Positions 11,099 through 19,691 of a stretch of DNA of 64,000 nt are shown in pieces. The translations under genes were made by a program, and so were the position numbers. Origin of the DNA: Sulfurovum sp. (lineage in GTDB: Bacteria; Campylobacterota; Campylobacteria; Campylobacterales; Sulfurovaceae); the NCBI GenBank assembly GCA_027082955.1, contig JALWTA010000030.1:1-64000 (forward strand), given 5' to 3'. Position 1 is the first letter of the stretch. Each line of letters opens with the position of its first letter. The notes under the pieces were generated by a model. The model made no database searches, was not told the origin of the DNA, and was given only the letters and a program-made list of their open reading frames with translations.

Positions 11099-11116
11099 AT
11101 TTGATGAGAGGGTGGT

Positions 11117-11323
11117 ATGAAAACTGAGACTTTTGAAGAGAAATTGGCGTACTCCAAGGCGTTGCTTGAGAAGCTGATGGATCCGGAGATTACGCTGGAA
11201 GAGTCGGTGAAGCTCTATGAAGAGGGGCTCAAGACCATCAAAGAGGCACAAAAGATGATTGAAGAGGCAAAGGTTAAGGTCTCAGTGATCGATCAGCAGA
11301 ACCAGACGGTGGATGAGGCGTAA
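11117..11323 (+). CDS. xseB: Exodeoxyribonuclease VII small subunit
   Basis: A 68-residue acidic/basic helical protein with the XseB pattern FEEKLAYSKALLEKLMDPEITLEESVKLYEEGL. It would bind XseA (not in this window) to form the single-strand-specific exonuclease. The length is typical. It overlaps the next gene at TAATG and begins a three-gene run with overlapping ends. Confidence 0.9.
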   Translation: MKTETFEEKLAYSKALLEKLMDPEITLEESVKLYEEGLKTIKEAQKMIEEAKVKVSVIDQQNQTVDEA

Positions 11324-12129
11324 TGGCAAAAACACTGGTGGTCGCTGCACTTCAACTGCCGACACTGGGAATGAACGCTACCCGTCTGGAGTTTTACCTG
11401 AAAAAGGCGACCGAACGCGGTGCTCAGGTGATGCTGCTTGGCGAGTATGTACTCAACCACTTTTTTAAAGAGCTTGCGACCATGTCTAAAAGCATGGTCA
11501 AGGCACAAACCAAAAAACATCTTGAACTGCTTAAAACCCTTTCAGTCAGGTACGATATTGTATTTGTTGCCCCAATCATTCTGGCAAAGAAAGACGGTTA
11601 CTATAAAACGATCGTCAAAATCACTCCCAAAAATACCCGCTACTATGAGCAGCAGATACTGATTCCCTATGAGCACTGGAATGAAAAAGCTTTTTTTGCC
11701 AACAAGATTAAACCGCTAAAAGATCCGATGGTCTTTAAGCTTAAAGGCTTCAAGATCATGGTCATGGCTGGGTATGAGATGCATTTTGATCCTTTCTGGC
11801 AGAAGGTAATGGAGAAAAAGGTTGATCTTGTGCTGCTCCCGACTGCTTCGACATTTGGGTCACACAACCGTTGGCGTGAGATCATAAAAACCAAAGCATT
11901 CCTTCACGGATGTTTCATTTTACGTGCCAACCGTCTTGGAGAGTACAGTGACAGTGAGATACAGTGGAAATTTTACGGTGATACCATGCTTGTCTCTCCT
12001 GAAGGGGAGGTAGAGATGATGCTCGAGGACAAGGAGTCGATGCTTGTGGAGGTGATCGATAAAAAAGAGGTAACAGACCACCGGAAAATATGGGGGTTTG
12101 AAAAAGCATTGAAGGAGCATGACGTATGA
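11323..12129 (+). CDS. Nitrilase-fold protein lacking the catalytic cysteine
   Basis: A 268-residue carbon-nitrogen hydrolase superfamily member by fold: the catalytic-Glu region LLGEYVLN (Glu41), the strand preceding the nucleophile (FKIMVMAGYEMHFDPF), and the C-terminal ANRLG...GDTMLVSPEGEV segment all align. Active enzymes have Cys before Tyr-Asp/Glu in that central motif; here the position is Gly150. The usual lysine region (YYEQQILIP) also reads Gln. It is therefore probably not an amidase and may be a structural or binding protein. It overlaps xseB and the ThiF-like gene downstream (ATGA), so the three are likely co-translated. Confidence 0.8.
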   Translation: MAKTLVVAALQLPTLGMNATRLEFYLKKATERGAQVMLLGEYVLNHFFKELATMSKSMVKAQTKKHLELLKTLSVRYDIVFVAPIILAKKDGYYKTIVKITPKNTRYYEQQILIPYEHWNEKAFFANKIKPLKDPMVFKLKGFKIMVMAGYEMHFDPFWQKVMEKKVDLVLLPTASTFGSHNRWREIIKTKAFLHGCFILRANRLGEYSDSEIQWKFYGDTMLVSPEGEVEMMLEDKESMLVEVIDKKEVTDHRKIWGFEKALKEHDV

Positions 12130-12812
12130 CACAGGAAGAGTATTTTAACAGACAGATACAGTTGTGGGGAGAAGAGACACAAATGTCTCTGACAAACAAA
12201 AAGATTGCAATTATTGGTTCTGGAGGACTTGGATGTACTTTGGCAATGGCATTGGGAACCTCCGGCATAGGCGAGATACATATGGTCGATTTTGATACGG
12301 TTTCGGGACATAATATTCATCGTCAAATCGCGTTCACGTTGGAAGATGAAGGGAAAAACAAGGCTCAAGTCGTTACTTCGTTGCTCGAAAAGAAGAACCC
12401 GTTCTTGAAAACAGAAGCATTCGATATGCGTTTTGAGGCATTTAAGGAGATGGAGCATCACTATGATCTCATTTTAGATGCTACAGACAATCTTCCTGTA
12501 CGTGCAGAGATAGACATGTATGCTAAAAAAACAGGTACTCCATGGATTTATGCCAGTGTGGAGGGGTATAACGGACAGGTATGTTTCTTTGACAAAGCAA
12601 CTTTTCAGGTCTTTAATATCTCCGATCATAGACCCGGTGGGATTACCGCACCAATCGTAATGCATATCGGATCACTTCAGGCAAACCTGGCATTGCGTTA
12701 TCTTGCAGGATTACCTGTGATGAAGGATATGTTGTACTATCTTTATTTTGATGGGAATGGAGAACTGGTAACACAAAAATTTGGTATGCCTAAAGAAAGT
12801 TGTGAATCGTAG
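12126..12812 (+). CDS. ThiF/MoeB-family E1-like adenylyltransferase
   Basis: A 228-residue Rossmann-fold protein with the nucleotide-binding IIGSGGLGCTLAMALGTSGIG (residues about 29-49), the following acidic strand end HMVDFDTVSGHNIHRQ with the conserved D-x-N-R-type region, and DATDNLPVRAEID. These families adenylate the C-terminal Gly-Gly of small sulfur carriers such as ThiS or MoaD. It lacks the paired CxxC zinc cysteines of MoeB and has no rhodanese domain. No sulfur-carrier gene is adjacent. The specific substrate cannot be assigned. Confidence 0.82.
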   Translation: MTQEEYFNRQIQLWGEETQMSLTNKKIAIIGSGGLGCTLAMALGTSGIGEIHMVDFDTVSGHNIHRQIAFTLEDEGKNKAQVVTSLLEKKNPFLKTEAFDMRFEAFKEMEHHYDLILDATDNLPVRAEIDMYAKKTGTPWIYASVEGYNGQVCFFDKATFQVFNISDHRPGGITAPIVMHIGSLQANLALRYLAGLPVMKDMLYYLYFDGNGELVTQKFGMPKESCES

Positions 12813-12827
12813 AGAAGATACGCACAC

Positions 12828-12833
12828 TATAAT
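12828..12833 (+). promoter_or_regulatory. -10 box upstream of the lipoprotein gene
   Basis: TATAAT 41 bases before the lipoprotein ATG, in a short intergenic gap. No convincing -35 is visible. The SD AAGGAGG lies just before the start codon. Confidence 0.45.
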
Positions 12834-12873
12834 ATGAAATGTGCTAAACTTATATTCTATATAAGGAGGAACG

Positions 12874-13221
12874 ATGAGAATTATTAGCTTACTTGTACCT
12901 GTATCGGTTATCGTTATGGTGTTGTCCGGGTGTACTCAGGAGACGCAGAACTCTCTAAGCCGATCCTTACAGAACTGGACAGGTACCAATGGAGTATTGG
13001 ATGTCTATGCTGGGGACAAGCTGGTGCATCGCTTCATTCATATTGACAAACTTTCCACTGCTTTTGGCAGTAATGACGGGAAACTGAGACCCTATCGCTA
13101 TGGATACGGGATTGATGATGTAAACTTCAATATGAAAAAAGATCAGGGAGAAAAGAAGGTTTATTTTGAATTCTCGGACTATTCAACCTCCTATATTTTT
13201 TATGAACGAAATACCAAATAA
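12874..13221 (+). CDS. Small predicted lipoprotein, function unknown
   Basis: A 115-residue protein with a lipoprotein signal: MRIISLLVPVSVIVMVLSGC, with the lipobox LSGC and the acylated Cys at residue 20. The mature part (about 95 residues) is polar and probably beta-rich, ending in YFEFSDYSTSYIFYERNTK. I do not recognise the family. The SD AAGGAGG is strong. It is followed after 9 bases by ridA, so the two may share a transcript. Confidence 0.8.
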   Translation: MRIISLLVPVSVIVMVLSGCTQETQNSLSRSLQNWTGTNGVLDVYAGDKLVHRFIHIDKLSTAFGSNDGKLRPYRYGYGIDDVNFNMKKDQGEKKVYFEFSDYSTSYIFYERNTK

Positions 13222-13230
13222 AGGACAGTA

Positions 13231-13623
13231 ATGAGATTTGTAAGTACAAAAGAGGCACCTGAAGCTATTGGACCATATTCACAGGCAGTGATTGCAAACG
13301 GACTGGTCTATACCTCTGGGCAGATTGCTCTGATGCCAGACGGCACCATGGAGACTCGTGGTATCGAGTATCAGACCAAACAGGTATTGAAAAACCTTTA
13401 TTATGTGCTTAAGCAGGCAGGTTCCGGATTTAACCATGTGATCAAAACAACTATTTATCTGACAGACATGGATGATTTTGCCAAAGTCAATGAAATCTAT
13501 GAGCACTATTTTGGAGACCATAAACCAGCCCGCAGTACGGTTGCCGTAAAAACCCTTCCAAAAAATGCCCTTGTAGAGATTGAATGTATTGCTTTTGCAG
13601 ATCAGCTTGTTGATTTCGGATGA
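13231..13623 (+). CDS. ridA: RidA/YjgF-family enamine/imine deaminase
   Basis: A 130-residue protein of the RidA family, which hydrolyses reactive 2-aminoacrylate-type enamines. Family features: the N-terminal EAPEAIGPYSQAV, GLVYTSGQIAL, and PARSTVAVKTLPKNALVEIECIA, where the arginine binds the substrate carboxylate. The length is typical. The signature is nearly ideal, so the family call is firm; the in vivo substrate is inferred from the family. Confidence 0.93.
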   Translation: MRFVSTKEAPEAIGPYSQAVIANGLVYTSGQIALMPDGTMETRGIEYQTKQVLKNLYYVLKQAGSGFNHVIKTTIYLTDMDDFAKVNEIYEHYFGDHKPARSTVAVKTLPKNALVEIECIAFADQLVDFG

Positions 13624-13661
13624 TATACTGTTGTTTAAAAAAATATTAAACATTGTTTCGA

Positions 13662-13667
13662 TATAAT
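13662..13667 (+). promoter_or_regulatory. -10 box of the rplU-rpmA operon
   Basis: TATAAT preceded by GTTTCGA and followed by CACGAAC, 41 bases before rplU. It shares its flanks (TTTCG before, C-CGAA after) with the pyrH box at 47969-47974. No -35 is visible. Confidence 0.6.
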
Positions 13668-13708
13668 CACGAACTTTTTTAAAATACACAGATAGTAAAG
13701 GGTTTGCA

Positions 13709-14014
13709 ATGTACGCAATCATTAAAGCAAGTGGCCAGCAATTCAAAGTGCAAGAGGGTGATATCATCTGTTTTGACAACATGGGTCTTGAGCCAAAAGC
13801 AACAGTAGAGTTCAAAGAGGTTCTAGCTCTTGACAACGGAGAATTGACAGTAGGAACACCATTCGTAGAGGGTGCTGTTGTCAAAGGTGAGGTGATAAAC
13901 GAAGGTAGAGACAAAAAAGTGATCATCTACAAAAAGAGAAGAAGAAAAGATTCAAAGCTCAAAAGAGGTTTCAGAAGAGACTTTACAAGAGTTAGAATTA
14001 CAAAAATCGCATAA
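13709..14014 (+). CDS. rplU: 50S ribosomal protein L21
   Basis: A 101-residue ribosomal protein with the L21 pattern [18 protein letters not shown] at the N-terminus and the basic [16 protein letters not shown] segment near residues 74-91 that contacts 23S rRNA. It is followed 14 bases later by rpmA, the universal pairing. Confidence 0.98.
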   Translation: MYAIIKASGQQFKVQEGDIICFDNMGLEPKATVEFKEVLALDNGELTVGTPFVEGAVVKGEVINEGRDKKVIIYKKRRRKDSKLKRGFRRDFTRVRITKIA

Positions 14015-14028
14015 GCTAAGGAGATAAA

Positions 14029-14283
14029 ATGGCACACAAGAAAGGTCAAGGGTCTACCCAGAACAACCGTGATTCCATCGGACGCCGCCTCGGTGTTAAG
14101 AAATTCGGCGGAGAAAAAGTGATTCCTGGTAACATTATTATCAGACAAAGAGGTACAAAAGTGAAGCCCGGAAACGGTGTAGGTATGGGGAAAGACCATA
14201 CTATCTTTGCACTTGTTGAAGGTGTTGTAAAATTTGAGAACCACAGCAGAAGCCAAAAAAGAGTTTCTGTTATTCCTGCATAA
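14029..14283 (+). CDS. rpmA: 50S ribosomal protein L27
   Basis: An 84-residue protein beginning [16 protein letters not shown], the flexible N-terminal arm that reaches the peptidyl-transferase centre, followed by [12 protein letters not shown] and [12 protein letters not shown]. No N-terminal cleavage extension of the Firmicutes type is present. An intrinsic terminator follows. Confidence 0.98.
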   Translation: MAHKKGQGSTQNNRDSIGRRLGVKKFGGEKVIPGNIIIRQRGTKVKPGNGVGMGKDHTIFALVEGVVKFENHSRSQKRVSVIPA

Positions 14284-14302
14284 TACTCAGAACACATTTT
14301 AA

Positions 14303-14335
14303 GGTATACCGTCTCAGGTATACCGACTTTTCTTT
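14303..14335 (+). terminator. Terminator after rpmA
   Basis: Two copies of the self-complementary octamer GGTATACC (14303-14310 and 14317-14324) flank a GTCTCA loop, forming an 8-bp stem, and are followed by GACTTTTCTTT. It ends the rplU-rpmA transcript. Confidence 0.75.
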
Positions 14336-14479
14336 AATTTCCTCCAAAAAACTTATTATTGTCCCAAAAACGCTTTTTTGATGCAGCGTATAATTTGGAT
14401 GATTTTTCATGATAGATACATGTAATTACCATAACTCTGATGATTGAAGACTTTAGAGAAAAATCCGAAGAGATTTGGG

Positions 14480-14485
14480 TATAAT
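14480..14485 (+). promoter_or_regulatory. -10 box upstream of obgE
   Basis: TATAAT preceded by ATTTGGG, 63 bases before the obgE ATG. It matches the extended -10 style used elsewhere in this window. The rest of the 14336-14547 gap shows no gene. Confidence 0.55.
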
Positions 14486-14547
14486 TGCATCATTCATAAA
14501 CAGGTTCGTATGAAAGACGAATCTTTTCGTATAACAAAAGGCAAAAG

Positions 14548-15675
14548 ATGTTTGTAGACAGTGTAGAACTGACGATCAGTTCAGGTAAAGGGGGCGCAGG
14601 TGCGATCTCATTCTGGACAGAAAAATTTGTAGTCAATGGAGGTCCTGACGGCGGTGACGGCGGTCGTGGCGGATCGGTTTTTTTTAAGGTTGATAACAAC
14701 ACAGACACTCTTTCAGGTTTGAGAGGGCGTAATCATATTAAAGCAGAAAATGGAAGACCCGGTGAGGGACGAAAAAAGTATGGGCGTAAAGGAAAGGATG
14801 TGACAATTACGGTACCTCCTGGCACAGTTGTGATTGATGCAGAGACAGGAGAAGAACTGCTTGATCTTGTCAATGAAGGTGAAGTTGTCAAATTCCTTGA
14901 AGGCGGTAAGGGTGGTTTGGGTAATGTTCATTTTAAAAGTGCCACCAATCAACGACCAACCTATGCCCAGCCCGGTCTTCCGGGTATCACGAAGCATGTT
15001 ATACTTGAGATGAGACTGATCGCTGATGTAGGATTGGTTGGATATCCAAATGTAGGGAAGTCGACACTTATCTCTACGCTTTCAAATGCCCGTCCGCAGG
15101 TTGCCAATTATGAGTTTACGACACTGACACCTAAACTTGGTGTGGTTCATATTGGTGATTATGACTCCTTTATGATGGCGGATATTCCCGGTATTATTGA
15201 AGGGGCAAGTGATGGACGTGGGCTTGGACTGGAGTTTCTCAGACATATAGAACGTACCAAAACACTGCTTTTGCTGATCGATGCTGCAAACTACAGAGAG
15301 ATGAAGTATCAGTACGAAACACTGCTTGTCGAGCTGAAGCGTTACTCTGAAACACTTGCAACACGAAGACATGCCATTGCCATTACCAAGATAGACTCTC
15401 TTGCAGTAGATGAGGTGAACAAATTGACAGAACAGTTCCTTTCAGATATCGGTCTGGAGAAAAATGATACACTTGGTAAATATAAGGCCAATGCGCAGTA
15501 CAGCAGCTACGGATTTAAAACTGACTTTGGCTTGGAACTGCCTCTGCAGGAGCCGCTTTTCGTCCTGCCTATATCATCGGTAGCACATCTCAATACAGAA
15601 GCGCTGCGCTATGCATTGGGCGATTTTGTCAAAACTGTCCAGGCACAGGAAAGAGTGGATGGTGAGGAGGTGTAG
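14548..15675 (+). CDS. obgE: Obg-family GTPase
   Basis: A 375-residue ribosome-associated GTPase. The glycine-rich Obg fold occupies residues 1-155 (GGPDGGDGGRGG, KYGRKGKDVTI). The G domain follows with the P-loop GYPNVGKST, switch DIPGIIEGAS, and the TKID specificity motif. There is no long acidic C-terminal extension. It acts in 50S assembly and stress signalling. Placement beside rplU/rpmA is a classic arrangement. The TAG stop is followed directly by the proB ATG. Confidence 0.97.
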   Translation: MFVDSVELTISSGKGGAGAISFWTEKFVVNGGPDGGDGGRGGSVFFKVDNNTDTLSGLRGRNHIKAENGRPGEGRKKYGRKGKDVTITVPPGTVVIDAETGEELLDLVNEGEVVKFLEGGKGGLGNVHFKSATNQRPTYAQPGLPGITKHVILEMRLIADVGLVGYPNVGKSTLISTLSNARPQVANYEFTTLTPKLGVVHIGDYDSFMMADIPGIIEGASDGRGLGLEFLRHIERTKTLLLLIDAANYREMKYQYETLLVELKRYSETLATRRHAIAITKIDSLAVDEVNKLTEQFLSDIGLEKNDTLGKYKANAQYSSYGFKTDFGLELPLQEPLFVLPISSVAHLNTEALRYALGDFVKTVQAQERVDGEEV

Positions 15676-16449
15676 ATGCGTTTGGTGATAAAGGTGGGCT
15701 CTCATGTTCTGACAGAGAACGGCAATGTTGCCAAGGAGCGTATGCTGGCGTTGGTATCTTTGATTGCAAAACTCAAAGAGGCAGGACATGATGTGATCCT
15801 TGTCAGTTCCGGTGCAGTAGCAGCAGGGTATAGCCAATTGAAACTTGACAGAAGTTCGGTAGCCAACCGCCAGGCACTCGCAGCGATCGGTCAGCCGCTG
15901 CTGCTGAAGATGTATCAGGAGAAGTTTGCCCGCTATGGGTTGCTTTGCTCTCAGATACTGCTTAGTGCAGACGTTTTTGATTCACGCAGGGCGACGGCAC
16001 ATGCCAAAGAGGCGGTCGATACTCTACTTGCAAACCATGTTATTCCGATCATCAATGAGAACGATACGGTTAGCATTGAAGAGCTTGTCTTTGGTGACAA
16101 TGACAGGCTCTCGGCACATGTGACACACTATTTTGATGCATCACTTTTGGTAATTCTATCAGATATTGATGCATTCTACGACAAAGATCCAAATTGTCAT
16201 ACCGATGCACAGCCGAGAAAAGTGGTGACACATATCAGTGATGCAGAACTTTGTGCAGAGCATACACCCAACAACGAATTTGCAACCGGCGGCATAGTAA
16301 CCAAGTTACAGGCAGCTGACTTTTTGATGCAGCATGGCAGAGAGATGTTCCTTGCCAGCGGGTTCAATCTGCATGATGTCGAAACCTTTTTGCTTGAAAA
16401 GAGGCATGAGGGTGGGACGCTCTTTTACTCTGAAGGTGACGAGAGATGA
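15676..16449 (+). CDS. proB: Glutamate 5-kinase, short form without PUA domain
   Basis: A 257-residue amino-acid-kinase-fold enzyme that phosphorylates glutamate in the first step of proline synthesis. Motifs: KVGSHVLT near the N-terminus, [11 protein letters not shown], and the substrate loop [21 protein letters not shown]. Many ProB proteins carry a C-terminal PUA domain of about 100 residues; this one ends before it, as in other Campylobacterota. The gene abuts obgE and overlaps fmt by four bases (ATGA). The partner enzyme ProA is at 34754-35989. Confidence 0.95.
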   Translation: MRLVIKVGSHVLTENGNVAKERMLALVSLIAKLKEAGHDVILVSSGAVAAGYSQLKLDRSSVANRQALAAIGQPLLLKMYQEKFARYGLLCSQILLSADVFDSRRATAHAKEAVDTLLANHVIPIINENDTVSIEELVFGDNDRLSAHVTHYFDASLLVILSDIDAFYDKDPNCHTDAQPRKVVTHISDAELCAEHTPNNEFATGGIVTKLQAADFLMQHGREMFLASGFNLHDVETFLLEKRHEGGTLFYSEGDER

Positions 16450-17360
16450 AAAAAATTGTCTATATGGGAACCCCCCACTATGCCGAAGCGATCCTCAAAA
16501 CACTGATTGAGGCTGAAGATATGGAGGTCTCTTTGGTCTTGACACAGCCTGACCGTCCTGTGGGGAGGAAAAAGGTATTGACACCACCGCCGGTCAAAGT
16601 TCTTGCCCAAGCACACAACATACCGGTACTGCAGCCAAACCGTCTGAGTGAAGAGGGGATTGCCGAGAAGATAGCGATGGAGAAGCCCGACTTTATTGTG
16701 GTAGCAGCATTTGGACAGCTATTGCCAAAATCGGTTCTCAATATCGCCACCTGTATCAATCTGCACGCCTCATTGCTGCCGCAGTACCGTGGTGCTTCAC
16801 CGGTACAACAGTCGCTGCTCAATGGTGACAAGGTAACGGGTGTAACCTCAATGTTGATGGAAGAGGGGCTGGATACGGGACCGATTCTTGAAAAGATAAC
16901 ATTTGAAATTCCAGAAGATATGCGTCTGTACGTGTTAATGACACAATTGACAAAAGATGCCTGTACGCTTACGCTCTCAACACTTCGCAACTTTGATACG
17001 CTGACACCGCAGCCGCAGGATGAGAGCAAGGCGAGTGTGTGCAAGAAGATCAAAAAGAGTGACGGAGAGGTGGATTTTTCGGATGCGGCAGTTGTTTACA
17101 ACAAGTACCGTGCATTTGAGGGGTGGCCAGGGATCTTTGCCCCAAACGGGACAAAATTCGATAATGTGTCACTGATTGAAAGTGCAACTGAGCATACACC
17201 TTTTGAGATTCTCTCTATGGAAGGCGATGATGTGATTGTCGGCTGTGCAAGAGGCAGCCTTAAGATCGGTACTCTACAGCCGCCGTCAAAAAAAGCGATG
17301 TCGGCCAAGGCTTACTGTGTCGGAAGGGGACTCAAAGTTGGAGATACAATCGTTTCCTAA
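16446..17360 (+). CDS. fmt: Methionyl-tRNA formyltransferase
   Basis: A 304-residue enzyme that formylates initiator Met-tRNA using 10-formyl-THF. The N-terminal Rossmann domain has [30 protein letters not shown], and the folate-site [17 protein letters not shown] with the catalytic Asn-His. The C-terminal tRNA-binding domain starts near residue 205. It starts inside proB (ATGA), and its 3' end overlaps birA by 23 bases. Confidence 0.97.
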   Translation: MKKIVYMGTPHYAEAILKTLIEAEDMEVSLVLTQPDRPVGRKKVLTPPPVKVLAQAHNIPVLQPNRLSEEGIAEKIAMEKPDFIVVAAFGQLLPKSVLNIATCINLHASLLPQYRGASPVQQSLLNGDKVTGVTSMLMEEGLDTGPILEKITFEIPEDMRLYVLMTQLTKDACTLTLSTLRNFDTLTPQPQDESKASVCKKIKKSDGEVDFSDAAVVYNKYRAFEGWPGIFAPNGTKFDNVSLIESATEHTPFEILSMEGDDVIVGCARGSLKIGTLQPPSKKAMSAKAYCVGRGLKVGDTIVS

Positions 17361-17973
17361 GCTTGCCTCTACACAGCAGTATTTGACCGATGCGATCGGA
17401 GAGGGGAGATTGAAGGCACCGGTAGCCGTCATTGCCGAAGAGCAGTACGCGGGTATAGGCAGCCGAGCAAACAATTGGCTGGGCGAAAAAGGCAATTTTT
17501 TTGCTTCTGTGGCTGTTCCTTTGAACGATTTGCCCAAAGATCTTCCTCTCTCTTCTGCGTCGATCTACTTCTCCTTTATTATGAAAAAAGTATTGTTGCA
17601 ATTTACCGAGAAAATCTGGCTAAAATGGCCTAATGACTTTTATATAGACAATGACAAGGTCGGCGGTACCATCACAAAATTGGGAGGAAATGTACTGGTT
17701 TGCGGGATTGGTATCAATCTGAAAAAGAGTAGTGGTGGGTATCGTGGAATCGATGTAAAAATCTCACCTGAAGCACTTTTGAAACAGTATCTTGATGCCC
17801 TTGAAAAATTTCCTGGCTGGAAGCAGGTTTTTAGTGAGTATCGGGTAGAATTTGAGCTAAGCAGAAGATTTTCAGTACATATAGAAAATAGGAAAGTGAG
17901 CCTGAAAAATGCACAACTGTGCGAAGATGGTTCACTCATGATTGACGGGAAGAGGATATATAGTTTACGATGA
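17338..17973 (+). CDS. birA: Biotin-[acetyl-CoA-carboxylase] ligase (monofunctional BirA)
   Basis: A 211-residue biotin protein ligase that transfers biotinyl-AMP to the carboxylase carrier protein. The N-terminus [32 protein letters not shown] (the adenylate loop) and KIWLKWPNDFYIDNDKVGG with the catalytic Lys are all present. There is no N-terminal DNA-binding domain, so it is a ligase and not a repressor. I chose the TTG at 17338 because AAGGGGA ends 7 bases upstream and the family N-terminus begins there; an upstream ATG at 17236 would add 34 atypical residues encoded within fmt. Confidence 0.88.
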   Translation: MEIQSFPKLASTQQYLTDAIGEGRLKAPVAVIAEEQYAGIGSRANNWLGEKGNFFASVAVPLNDLPKDLPLSSASIYFSFIMKKVLLQFTEKIWLKWPNDFYIDNDKVGGTITKLGGNVLVCGIGINLKKSSGGYRGIDVKISPEALLKQYLDALEKFPGWKQVFSEYRVEFELSRRFSVHIENRKVSLKNAQLCEDGSLMIDGKRIYSLR

Positions 17974-18758
17974 GCGAAGTAATCAGTATTGCCAACCAAA
18001 AAGGTGGCGTAGGAAAAACAACGACAGCGGTCAATCTAGCTGCTTCATTGGCAGAAAAGGGGAAAAAGGTGCTGCTGCTGGATATTGACCCGCAGTCCAA
18101 TGCTACCACAAGCCTTGGGTTTAGCAGAAACGACTATGAATACAACATTTACCATGTCCTTATAGGTACAAAAAAACTCTCTGAAGTGGTGTTGAAAACA
18201 CAGGTAAAAAAACTCGATCTTGTCCCTTCCAATATTGGACTTGTGGGGATTGAAAAAGAGTTTTACAATCCAAAGAAAAAAAATCGTGAACTGGTATTGA
18301 AAGAGAAGATTAAAGAGGTCTCTAAAAAGTATGATTTTATCATTATCGATTCTCCTCCGGCACTGGGTCCGATCACTATCAATGCGTTGAGTGCATCGGA
18401 CTCTGTGATCATTCCTATCCAGTGTGAATTTTTTGCGTTGGAAGGGCTTGCACAGCTTTTAAATACAGTCAGTCTGCTGAGAAAAACTATTAATCCGAAA
18501 TTAAAAATAAGAGGCTTCCTGCCAACAATGTATTCCAAGCAGAACAACCTTTCAAAGCAGGTACTTGCAGATCTGTCACATCACTTTAAAGACAAACTGT
18601 TTCATAAGAAAAAGAACTCAAAAGAGTGTATCGTGGTACCAAGAAATGTTAAAATTGCCGAGAGCCCGAGTTTTGGCAAACCGGTAACTGCATATGCGAC
18701 CAACTCCAAAGGTTCTGTTGCCTACAGGGATCTTGCAACAGTTATAGCAAGAGGGTAG
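17970..18758 (+). CDS. parA: Chromosome partitioning ATPase ParA (Soj)
   Basis: A 262-residue Walker ATPase with the deviant P-loop NQKGGVGKTTTAVNLAASLA near the N-terminus, the Walker B DFIIIDSPPALG, and PIQCEFFALEGLAQLL, typical of chromosomal Soj/ParA. It drives segregation of ParB-parS complexes and binds DNA non-specifically when ATP-bound. It overlaps birA by four bases and is followed one base later by parB. Confidence 0.97.
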   Translation: MSEVISIANQKGGVGKTTTAVNLAASLAEKGKKVLLLDIDPQSNATTSLGFSRNDYEYNIYHVLIGTKKLSEVVLKTQVKKLDLVPSNIGLVGIEKEFYNPKKKNRELVLKEKIKEVSKKYDFIIIDSPPALGPITINALSASDSVIIPIQCEFFALEGLAQLLNTVSLLRKTINPKLKIRGFLPTMYSKQNNLSKQVLADLSHHFKDKLFHKKKNSKECIVVPRNVKIAESPSFGKPVTAYATNSKGSVAYRDLATVIARG

Positions 18759-18759
18759 T

Positions 18760-19629
18760 ATGGCACTAGGACGTGGACTGGGTGATATTCTTTCCGAAGT
18801 GGAAGAAGCCTATGAAAAAGACCTTAGCGGTATAGACAGTTTTGAGCTTGAGGCAGAGGGAGCACGTGTCGAAGAGCTCCCTATAGATGCGATTACTCCT
18901 AACCCTTTTCAACCAAGAAAACATTTTGATAAAAAAGCGCTTGAGGAACTGAGCGCATCCATAAAAAAGCATGGACTGCTTCAGCCGATTGTTGTCATTG
19001 AGAAAGAGGAAGGATATCTGCTTGTTGCAGGAGAACGCAGACTTCGCGCCCATCAGCTTGCCAAAATACCTTTTATTAAAGCTGTTATAGCCAATGTAGA
19101 GATTGATGAGTTTCGACTGAGGGAACTGGCACTTATTGAGAATATTCAACGTGAGAACCTGAACGCCATAGAACTGGCGAATTCGTATGCCGAATTAATA
19201 GAAGTACACAATATAACCCATGAAGAGCTCTCTAAAATTGTGCATAAAAGCCGCTCCCAGATTACCAATACTATGCGTCTTTTGAGTCTTGGAGAGTATG
19301 CCAAATCTCAGCTTATCGCCGGCAAGATTTCGCAGGGGCATGCAAAGGTGCTTATTGGTCTTGATGAAAAACGTCAAAAAGTGATTATTGATTCAATCAT
19401 TGGGCAGCGGCTGAGTGTCCGTGACGTAGAAAAAATGGTCAAGGGTACACGTAACACCGGTACACACAAAGCAGAGAAAAGAGCTGATCCTTTGATTGCA
19501 AAAGAGACAGCAGAAATACTTCGAAAATATTTGCCGTTTAAACACAAGATTAGCACTAACAGTATTGAAATTATTTTCGAAAATACACAAGAGGTTGAAA
19601 ACTTCCTCACTTTCCTCCAAAATCGTTAG
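18760..19629 (+). CDS. parB: Chromosome partitioning protein ParB
   Basis: A 289-residue CTPase/DNA-binding protein that loads at parS sites. The N-terminal ParB/Srx domain includes ITPNPFQPRKHFD and VAGERRLRAHQLA (CTP-binding box), followed by ENIQRENLNAIELANSY. The HTH region has HEELSKIVHKSRSQITNTMRLL near residues 150-175, and a C-terminal dimerisation domain follows. I did not find an exact canonical parS near the gene by eye. The atp operon starts 62 bases downstream. Confidence 0.96.
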   Translation: MALGRGLGDILSEVEEAYEKDLSGIDSFELEAEGARVEELPIDAITPNPFQPRKHFDKKALEELSASIKKHGLLQPIVVIEKEEGYLLVAGERRLRAHQLAKIPFIKAVIANVEIDEFRLRELALIENIQRENLNAIELANSYAELIEVHNITHEELSKIVHKSRSQITNTMRLLSLGEYAKSQLIAGKISQGHAKVLIGLDEKRQKVIIDSIIGQRLSVRDVEKMVKGTRNTGTHKAEKRADPLIAKETAEILRKYLPFKHKISTNSIEIIFENTQEVENFLTFLQNR

Positions 19630-19662
19630 AAATTAACCATTATCTCATTTATAAGATGGTAA

Positions 19663-19668
19663 TATAAT
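19663..19668 (+). promoter_or_regulatory. -10 box of the ATP synthase operon
   Basis: TATAAT in the 62-bp gap between parB and atpF', followed by GCGAAAT. It lies 24 bases before the first start codon. No -35 element is clear. Confidence 0.5.
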
Positions 19669-19691
19669 GCGAAATTACACGAGGAGTTTGA

